From contig FODP01000013.1 in NCBI GenBank assembly GCA_900110395.1, positions 62,001 to 126,000 on the forward strand: a stretch of 64,000 bases of DNA, written 5' to 3'. This document shows positions 58,406-64,000 of this stretch, piece by piece. Positions within the stretch are counted from its first letter, which is position 1. Every line of letters begins with the position of its first letter. The stretch comes from Rhodospirillales bacterium URHD0017 (GTDB lineage: Bacteria; Pseudomonadota; Alphaproteobacteria; Reyranellales; Reyranellaceae). The notes below the pieces were generated by a model. It ran no database searches, had not been told where the DNA came from, and saw only the letters and a program-made list of their open reading frames with translations. The position numbers were made by a program, and so were the translations under genes.

Positions 58406-59244
58406 GCGCTATTGCTGCCCGCTTCCCTGATGGACGCCTGCACCTGCAGCACGGACCGATCGACCTCATCATTGAGGCGTTCGGCGCGGCGACTGAGGTC
58501 GAGCGCGCCTATGCCCAGGCGATTGATCGCTTCGGCGACATCCTGCCGACCTTGGTGCGCGAGCTGCCGACCCTGCGCCGCTCGGTCGGCGATGCCTATC
58601 CGCTGCTGCAGGGCCCGGTGGCGCGCCGCATGGCCGAGGCCGTGTGGCCGCATCGTGCCGTCTACATCACGCCCATGGCGGCGGTGGCCGGCGCCGTCGC
58701 CGACGAGATGCTGCAGGCGCTGGTGTGCGGCCGAGCGCTCGACAAGGCCTACGTCAACGACGGCGGCGACATTGCCGTCCACCTGACGCCGGGCCATGAG
58801 CTGCGCGCCGGCATCTTTGCCTCGGCTCTCGACGGCGTGGCGCGGCTGACCCACGACCAGCCGGTGCGCGGCATCGCCACCTCGGGCCGCGGCGGCCGCT
58901 CGTTCTCTCTGGGCATCGCCGATTCGGCGACGGTGCTGGCGGCGACCGCCGCCGCTGCCGACGCCGCCGCAACCCTGATCGCCAATGCGGTAAACCTCGA
59001 TCACCCGGCCATCGAACGCCGCCCGGCCCGCGCGCTCGACCCCGACAGCGACCTCGGCGATCTGCCCGTTACGGTCGCGATTGGTCCGCTGCCCGATGAC
59101 GCTGTCATTCTCGCACTCGATCGCGGCGCTGCGGAAGCGCGGCGTCTGCGGCTTAGCGGCGCGATCGAGGGCGCCGCGTTATCTCTGTGCGGCCAGTGGC
59201 GAATTGATAGCCACGCCTGCCTTGAAAAGGTCCGATCCGCCTGA
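58402..59244 (+). CDS. UPF0280 family protein (ApbE-like fold)
   Basis: 280 residues of the UPF0280 family, which shares the ApbE flavin-transferase fold. Features like ApbE are the YVNDGGDIAVHL loop and the C-terminal DSATVLAATAAAADAAATLI segment, which parallels the metal/FAD-binding part of ApbE. The ATG overlaps the reductase stop, so the two are translationally coupled. A role in attaching FMN to the reductase is inference. The stop codon lies in the parDE operator. Confidence 0.88.
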   Translation: MSAIAARFPDGRLHLQHGPIDLIIEAFGAATEVERAYAQAIDRFGDILPTLVRELPTLRRSVGDAYPLLQGPVARRMAEAVWPHRAVYITPMAAVAGAVADEMLQALVCGRALDKAYVNDGGDIAVHLTPGHELRAGIFASALDGVARLTHDQPVRGIATSGRGGRSFSLGIADSATVLAATAAAADAAATLIANAVNLDHPAIERRPARALDPDSDLGDLPVTVAIGPLPDDAVILALDRGAAEARRLRLSGAIEGAALSLCGQWRIDSHACLEKVRSA

Positions 59245-59261
59245 TACCAAAATTTGGTATC
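59243..59261 (+). promoter_or_regulatory. Operator palindrome of the ParDE-like pair
   Basis: GATACCAAA-A-TTTGGTATC is a perfect 9-bp inverted repeat with a single central base, 20 bp before the antitoxin start. Ribbon-helix-helix antitoxins autoregulate through such sites. Confidence 0.65.
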
Positions 59262-59281
59262 GCCTTTGACCGGAGCGTCAG

Positions 59282-59530
59282 ATGGGCAAGAACACGTCCT
59301 TTAGCCTCGGCGAGCACTTCAGCAACTTCATCGACGAAAAGGTCGAGCAGGGCCGCTATGGCTCCGCGAGCGACGTCGTTCGTGCAGGTCTTCGACTGCT
59401 CGAAGAACAGGAAGCGAAACTGACAGCCTTGCGTGACGCGTTGGATGAGGGCGAATCAAGTGGTCCGGCGACGCCCTTCGATTTCGAGGCGTTCATTGCC
59501 AAGAAGCAAAAAAAGAGGCGTAAGCGATAG
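59282..59530 (+). CDS. ParD-type antitoxin
   Basis: 82 residues with the ParD ribbon-helix-helix start (NTSFSLGEHFSNFIDEKVEQ, GRYGSASDVVRAGLRLLEEQ) and a variable tail with FDFEAFIAKKQKKRRKR that would wrap the toxin. Followed at nine bases by the toxin gene. Confidence 0.92.
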   Translation: MGKNTSFSLGEHFSNFIDEKVEQGRYGSASDVVRAGLRLLEEQEAKLTALRDALDEGESSGPATPFDFEAFIAKKQKKRRKR

Positions 59531-59539
59531 GAATTGGAG

Positions 59540-59827
59540 ATGAGAGTCGTCGTTTCTCCGCGAGCGCAGGCGGATATCGACGACATTTGGGAATACACCG
59601 TTGAACAGTGGGGAGTGCGACAAGCTGAGATCTATCTCCGACTTATCAAGGAGGTTGTTGAGGCTGTCGCGGCTGATCCAAGGGTTGGACGAAACTGTGA
59701 CGACGTGCGGCCAGGATATCGAAGGTATCTGGTCGGCTCGCATGTGTTGTTCTATCGGGTGACGGCCACGGCGGTCCTAGTGGTCCGCATCCTGCATCAG
59801 CGTATGGATGTCGAGCGCCATCTATAG
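59540..59827 (+). CDS. ParE/RelE-superfamily toxin
   Basis: 95 residues with the RelE/ParE fold pattern VVVSPRAQADIDDIWEYT, PRVGRNCDDVRPGYRRYLVG, HVLFYRV and VVRILHQRMDVERHL. ParE toxins poison DNA gyrase. ATG at 59540 follows GGAG; a TTG two codons upstream is possible. GC content and codon use are lower than in neighbours, a hint of recent acquisition. Confidence 0.93.
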   Translation: MRVVVSPRAQADIDDIWEYTVEQWGVRQAEIYLRLIKEVVEAVAADPRVGRNCDDVRPGYRRYLVGSHVLFYRVTATAVLVVRILHQRMDVERHL

Positions 59828-59842
59828 AGGGGAAGCCGAAGG

Positions 59843-60220
59843 ATGAGCGATCCTTTGAAGGAGGCGATGGCGGTTCTCGACGCCTACATGGACGGCCTCA
59901 ATCGCGGCGACGAGGCGGCCACCAACGCGGCGTGCAATTTCCCGCATGTGCGGATCGCCGGCGGCAAGGTCGTGGTCTGGAACAATCACGGCGACTACAA
60001 GCTCGCCGATTTCGTGGCGCGCGCCGGCGACGGCTGGGCGCGCAGCCAATGGGACGAGCGTACGCCGATCCATGTCGGGCCGGACAAGGTGCATCTGAAA
60101 GTCGCGTTCAGCCGCTGGAAGGCGGATGGCTCGCTGATCGGCCGCTTCGGGACGATCTACATCGTGACGCGTCAGGACGGTCATTGGGGAATCCAGGCGC
60201 GTTCGTCTTTCGCGAGTTGA
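59843..60220 (+). CDS. NTF2-like (SnoaL-type) small protein
   Basis: 125 residues with the cone-shaped NTF2 fold pattern: N-terminal helix VLDAYMDGLNRGDEAATNAA, FPHVRIAGGKVVVW, and a C-terminal strand pair GTIYIVTRQDGHWGIQARS. Members are often small ligand-binding proteins or isomerases. It precedes the branched-chain-type importer. Confidence 0.72.
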   Translation: MSDPLKEAMAVLDAYMDGLNRGDEAATNAACNFPHVRIAGGKVVVWNNHGDYKLADFVARAGDGWARSQWDERTPIHVGPDKVHLKVAFSRWKADGSLIGRFGTIYIVTRQDGHWGIQARSSFAS

Positions 60221-60269
60221 GTGCTAGGTTCGGTTCGGGAAATTAGGGGCTGCTTCACGGAGGGGATAT

Positions 60270-61487
60270 ATGCTGACCCGCAACAAGTTGCTTACCCGCG
60301 CGATCTGGGGCGCCGCGGCGCTGGTCGGGCTGTCGATGGCGGCACCTGCCAGCGCGCAAGGACCGATCAAGATCGGCGAGCTCAACAGCTACAAGGTCTT
60401 TCCGGCCTTCCTCGAACCCTACAAGAAGGGTTTTGAGCTGGCCGTCGAGGAGGTCAATGCCGCGGGCGGCGTGCTCGGCCGCAAGATCGAGGTCGTAAGC
60501 CGCGACGACAACGGCAATCCCGGCGACGCCGTGCGCGTGGCCGAGGAGCTTTTGAGCCGCGAGGGCGCCTCGTTCCTGGTCGGCACCTTCCCGTCGAACG
60601 TCGGCCTGGCCGTCGCCGACTTCGCCAAGCAGCGCAAGGTTCTGTTCCTGGCGGCCGAGCCCCTGACCGACAAGATCGTGTGGGACTCAGGGAACGCCTA
60701 CACGTTCCGCCTGCGCACCTCGACCTACATGCAGACGGCGATGCTCATTCCCGACGCTGTCAAGCTCAACAAGAAGCGCTGGGCGATCGTCTATCCCAAC
60801 TACGAGTACGGCCAGTCGGCGACGGCCGCCTTCAAGAAGCTTCTATCGGCCAAGCAGCCGGGCGTGGAATTCGTCACCGAGCAGGCGACGCCTTTGGGCA
60901 AGATCGACGCCGGCGCGGTGGTGCAGGCGCTGGCCGACGCCAAGCCCGACGCGATCTTCTCCTCGCTGTTCGGTCCCGACCTCGCCAAGTTCGTGCGCGA
61001 GGGCCAGCAGCGCGGCATCTTCAAGGGCGTCGAAGTCTTCAACCTGCTGGCCGGCGAGCCCGAGTACCTCGATCCCCTGAAGGAGGAGGCGCCGGACGGC
61101 TGGTACGTCACGGGCTATCCGTGGAGCGAGATCAAGACGCCCGAGCACACCAAGTTCCTCAACGCCTACCAGGCCAGGTACAAGGACTATCCGCGGCTCG
61201 GCTCGGTGGTGGGCTATGCCACCATCATGTCGGCGGTCGCCATCATCAAGAAGGCGGGGTCGCTCGATCAGGACAAGCTGATCGCGGCGGCCAGCGGCAT
61301 CACCGTGCTGACGCCCTTCGGCATGATCGAGTACCGGCCGATCGACCATCAGTCGACCATGGGCGCCTATGTCGGCAAGATCGGCGTCAAGGACGGCAAG
61401 GGTTTCATGAAGGACTGGCGCTTCGTCGACGGCAAGGACGTCCTGCCAACCGATGCCGAGATCAAGAAGATGAGGCCGGCCAATTGA
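60270..61487 (+). CDS. Branched-chain-type ABC transporter substrate-binding protein (LivK-like)
   Basis: 405 residues with a signal peptide (cleavage after APASAQ) and the type I periplasmic binding fold: IKIGELNSYKVFPAFLEPYK, VEEVNAAGGVLGRKIEVVSRD, VRVAEELLSREGASFLVGTF, KRWAIVYPNYEYGQSA. The ligand may be an amide or aromatic acid rather than an amino acid. Co-directional with the permease and ATPase genes and with the nicotinate-type cluster. Confidence 0.92.
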   Translation: MLTRNKLLTRAIWGAAALVGLSMAAPASAQGPIKIGELNSYKVFPAFLEPYKKGFELAVEEVNAAGGVLGRKIEVVSRDDNGNPGDAVRVAEELLSREGASFLVGTFPSNVGLAVADFAKQRKVLFLAAEPLTDKIVWDSGNAYTFRLRTSTYMQTAMLIPDAVKLNKKRWAIVYPNYEYGQSATAAFKKLLSAKQPGVEFVTEQATPLGKIDAGAVVQALADAKPDAIFSSLFGPDLAKFVREGQQRGIFKGVEVFNLLAGEPEYLDPLKEEAPDGWYVTGYPWSEIKTPEHTKFLNAYQARYKDYPRLGSVVGYATIMSAVAIIKKAGSLDQDKLIAAASGITVLTPFGMIEYRPIDHQSTMGAYVGKIGVKDGKGFMKDWRFVDGKDVLPTDAEIKKMRPAN

Positions 61488-61494
61488 TCTTCTG

Positions 61495-61553
61495 GGACCG
61501 CGGGCCTCCAGGCCCGCTCATAATCATGATGCGGGCCTGGAGGCCCGCGGTCC
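61495..61553. repeat. Palindromic intergenic repeat, family D copy 2
   Basis: GGACCGCGGGCCTCC and GGAGGCCCGCGGTCC in perfect inversion with an AATCATGAT centre; nearly the same sequence as the copy at 49307. It lies between the binding-protein and permease genes, immediately after the former's stop codon. Confidence 0.9.
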
Positions 61554-61565
61554 GCATGAACTGAC

Positions 61566-63443
61566 GTGACCTTCGCCTCCATCATCATCCAGCTCCTGAA
61601 CGGGCTGGCCGCCGCGGCGTCGCTGTTCCTGGTGTCGGCCGGCCTGTCGCTGATCTTCGGCGTGACGCGAATCGTCAACTTCGCGCACGGCTCGCTCTAC
61701 ATGCTGGGCCTCTACGGCGCCTACAGCCTGATCGAGGCGCTCGGCCGCACGCCGCTCGGCTTCTGGACCTCGGTCGTGCTGGCCGCTCTCGCCGTCGGTC
61801 TGGTTGGCGTGCTGATCGAGGTCCTGGTGCTGCGCCGCATCTATCGCGCGCCAGAACTGTTCCAGCTCCTCGCCACTTTCGCCGTCGTGCTGGTGATCAA
61901 GGACATCGCCCTCTTCACCTGGGGCGCCGAGGACCTCGTAGGCCCGCGCGCGCCCGGCCTCTCCATGGCGGTCGAGATCCTGGGTCGCCGCATTCCCGCC
62001 TACGACCTGCTGCTGATCGCCATCGGCCCGGTGGTGCTGCTCGTCATGTGGCTGCTGCTCACGCGAACGCGCTGGGGCGCGCTGGTGCGCGCTGCCACCC
62101 AGGACCGCGAGATGGTGGGGGCGCTGGGTGTCGACCAGGCCAGGCTCTTCACTTCGGTCTTCTTCGTCGGCTCGGTGCTGGCCGGTTTGGGCGGCGCGCT
62201 GCAGATCCCGCGCGAGCCCGCCAATCTCGAGCTCGACCTGTCCGTCATCGCCGACGCCTTCGTCGTCACCGTGGTCGGCGGCCTCGGCAGCATCGGCGGC
62301 GCCTTTCTGGCCGCCGTCCTGATCGGCGTCGCGAAAGCCTTCTGCATCGGCGTCGGCACTGTCCACTGGTTCAGCGCCGACATCGTCTTCTCCAAGCTCA
62401 CCCTGGTGGTCGAGTTCCTGATCATGGCGATCGTCCTGGTCGTCCGCCCCTTCGGCCTTCTGGGCAAGCCGCAGGCCGCCCAGCGCCTCGCCGCCGATCC
62501 CGCGCCGCCGCTCACCGTGCCGTCCTGGACCTTCGTCCTGGTCGGGCTGGCGCTGCTGCTTGCCGTGCCCATCGTCGCCGACCGCTACGTCACCATCCTG
62601 CTGACCGACATCTTCTGCTTCGCCCTGTTTGCCACGAGCCTGCACTTCATCATGGGGCCGGCCGGCATGGTGTCGTTCGGCCACGCCGCCTATTTCGGCC
62701 TTGGCGCCTATGCCGCAGGACTGCTGCTGAAGCGCGCCGGCCTGCCCATGGAGGCGGCCCTGGTGCTGGCGCCGCTGGTCGCCGGCGCCTTCGCTGTCGT
62801 CTACGGCTGGTTCTGCGTGCGCCTGTCGGGCGTCTACCTCGCCATGCTGACGCTCGCCTTCGCCCAGATCAGCTGGTCGATCGTCTTCCAGTGGGATTCC
62901 TTCACCGGCGGCAGCAACGGTGTGTTCGGCGTCTGGCCGGCGGCCTGGCTCGCTGGCAAGACCACCTACTACTATCTCGCGCTCGCCTTCTGCGGCGCCG
63001 GCATCGCGCTCCTGTGGCGCGTGCTGTTCTCGCCCTTCGGATTTGCCTTGCGCGCCGGCCGCGATTCACCCTTGCGCGCCGAGGCGATCGGCATCGACCT
63101 GCGCGCCTGTCAATGGATAGCCTTCGTGCTGGTCGGCGCGCTCGCGGGACTGGCCGGCGCCGTCTACGCCTTCTCCAAAGGCAGCATCTCGCCCTCCGCC
63201 ATCTCCATCGCCCAGTCGACGGACGGGCTGATCATGGTGCTGCTGGGCGGCGTCGAGACCCTGACCGGGCCATTGGCGGGCGCCGCCATCTTCCCCTGGC
63301 TGCGCGACGAGGTCGCCCGCCGCACCGAGTTCTGGCGCGCCGTCATGGGCGGGGTGATCCTGGCGATCGTGCTGCTCTTCCCGCAGGGCCTGGTGGGCGG
63401 TCTCAAGGCGCTCAGCCAGCGCTGGCGCGAGGAGCGCGCATGA
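61566..63443 (+). CDS. Branched-chain-type ABC transporter fused permease (LivH-LivM)
   Basis: A 625-residue fusion of the two permeases usually separate. Residues 1-300 are LivH-like (GLSLIFGVTRIVNFAHGSLY, GLGSIGGAFLAAVLIG), about 320-625 LivM-like (GPAGMVSFGHAAYFGLGAYA, FALRAGRDSPLRAEAIGID, GGVETLTGPLAGAAIF). Each half supplies one side of the channel. It starts at GTG and overlaps the ATPase gene by four bases. Confidence 0.92.
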   Translation: MTFASIIIQLLNGLAAAASLFLVSAGLSLIFGVTRIVNFAHGSLYMLGLYGAYSLIEALGRTPLGFWTSVVLAALAVGLVGVLIEVLVLRRIYRAPELFQLLATFAVVLVIKDIALFTWGAEDLVGPRAPGLSMAVEILGRRIPAYDLLLIAIGPVVLLVMWLLLTRTRWGALVRAATQDREMVGALGVDQARLFTSVFFVGSVLAGLGGALQIPREPANLELDLSVIADAFVVTVVGGLGSIGGAFLAAVLIGVAKAFCIGVGTVHWFSADIVFSKLTLVVEFLIMAIVLVVRPFGLLGKPQAAQRLAADPAPPLTVPSWTFVLVGLALLLAVPIVADRYVTILLTDIFCFALFATSLHFIMGPAGMVSFGHAAYFGLGAYAAGLLLKRAGLPMEAALVLAPLVAGAFAVVYGWFCVRLSGVYLAMLTLAFAQISWSIVFQWDSFTGGSNGVFGVWPAAWLAGKTTYYYLALAFCGAGIALLWRVLFSPFGFALRAGRDSPLRAEAIGIDLRACQWIAFVLVGALAGLAGAVYAFSKGSISPSAISIAQSTDGLIMVLLGGVETLTGPLAGAAIFPWLRDEVARRTEFWRAVMGGVILAIVLLFPQGLVGGLKALSQRWREERA

Positions 63444-64000
63444 CGGCCGTGCTGCAAGTCGAAGGGCTGCACAAGTCGTTCGGCGGCGTGCAGGCCGTCG
63501 CCGATGTTTCCTTCGCCGTCGACGCCGGCGAGCTTCTGGCCCTGATCGGCCCCAACGGCGCGGGCAAGAGCACCTGCTTCAACATGCTGAACGGCCAGCT
63601 CGCCCCCGATGGCGGCATTGTGCGCCTCGAGGGCCGCAACGTCGTCGGCCTCAGGCCGCGCCAGATCTGGCGGCTGGGCGTCGGCCGAACCTTCCAGATC
63701 ACGGCGACCTTCGCCTCGCTGTCGGTGCGCGAGAACGTGCAGATGGCGCTCTACTCGCACGCCGGCCGTCTACGGTCGCTGCTCGGCCGCTTCGGCACCG
63801 CTTTCACCGCCGAAGCCGACGCGCTGCTGGGCCAGGTCGGCATGCTCGACCAGGCCGGGCGTCCCTGCGGCGTGCTGGCCTACGGTGACTTGAAGCGCGT
63901 CGAGCTCGCGATGGCGCTCGCCAACCAGCCGCGGCTGCTGCTGATGGACGAACCGACCGCCGGCATGGCGCCCAAGGAGCGCGTCGCCCTGATGGAGTTG
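63440..64000 (+). CDS. Branched-chain-type ABC transporter ATP-binding protein (LivG-like), cut at right edge
   Basis: 187 codons visible: Walker A GPNGAGKST at residues 37-45, the LivG-type VGRTFQITATFASLSVRENV, a signature LAYGDLKRVELA (instead of the common LSGGQ-like LSYGEQRxLE) and Walker B LLLMDEPTAGMAP. It lacks its C-terminal quarter because the window ends. A LivF-type second ATPase is expected to follow. Confidence 0.92.
   Translation, partial: MTAVLQVEGLHKSFGGVQAVADVSFAVDAGELLALIGPNGAGKSTCFNMLNGQLAPDGGIVRLEGRNVVGLRPRQIWRLGVGRTFQITATFASLSVRENVQMALYSHAGRLRSLLGRFGTAFTAEADALLGQVGMLDQAGRPCGVLAYGDLKRVELAMALANQPRLLLMDEPTAGMAPKERVALMEL

Overview
The window is a 64-kb, gene-dense, GC-rich stretch of what looks like an alphaproteobacterial chromosome. 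Supporting this are the gene order uvrC-pgsA-moaD-moaE, a TIGR02300-type zinc-ribbon protein, a class II (CP4-like) AroA ahead of cmk-rpsA-ihfB, a phasin with PhaR-like promoter sites, a MarR/OmpR/kinase trio beside ilvE, and many ABC importers for organic nutrients. A Reyranella- or Bradyrhizobium-like soil or freshwater heterotroph is my guess; no rRNA or marker gene settles it. I see no prophage, integrase, IS element, CRISPR array or replication origin.

Layout. 0-8 kb (minus): end of a dodecin gene, then a peptide-type ABC importer with two paralogous binding proteins, two permeases and a fused double ATPase. 7.5-11.9 kb (minus): lgt, a MidA-type methyltransferase, pgeF, a possible 22-aa ORF and a lipoprotein, joined by overlapping or near-abutting codons, plus a YbjN protein. 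12-15.9 kb (plus): a cyanate uptake and cyanase operon behind a strong sigma-54 promoter match. 15.9-20.7 kb (minus): hydantoinase/oxoprolinase A and B genes with a MetE-like methyltransferase. 20.8-21.4 kb: a MazEF-like toxin-antitoxin pair. 21.4-24.8 kb: ubiK, an enoyl-CoA hydratase, proC, a TetR regulator, a phasin and csaA. 24.9-30.7 kb: two branched-chain aminotransferases, a zinc/cation exporter, and a MarR/response-regulator/kinase cluster. 31.4-35.1 kb: a TPP riboswitch driving thiO-thiS-thiG-thiE-thiF. 35-46 kb: an SMP-30 protein, molybdopterin synthase genes, pgsA, uvrC, a PhoH-like ATPase preceded by a candidate structured RNA, guanine deaminase, a Cys-rich secreted protein and tRNA-Ala(GGC). 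44.4-50.8 kb: aroA, cmk, rpsA, ihfB, a LapA-domain protein and an ornithine-cyclodeaminase-like gene, facing a CaiB CoA-transferase. 52.8-59.2 kb: a MarR-controlled cluster with a molybdenum hydroxylase, a 6-hydroxynicotinate-reductase-like protein and an ApbE-fold (UPF0280) protein. 59.2-64 kb: a ParDE-like pair, an NTF2-like protein and a branched-chain-type ABC importer that runs off the right edge.

The most interesting points are these. The nicotinate-type cluster pairs a reductase carrying a GAT-T motif, resembling known FMN attachment sites, with an ApbE-like protein. About 200 bp upstream of the phoH-like gene fold into several hairpins and end in a terminator. Three TGC-N3-GCA sites spaced exactly 30 bp apart sit on the phasin promoter. 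Five unrelated families of palindromic intergenic repeats are scattered between genes.
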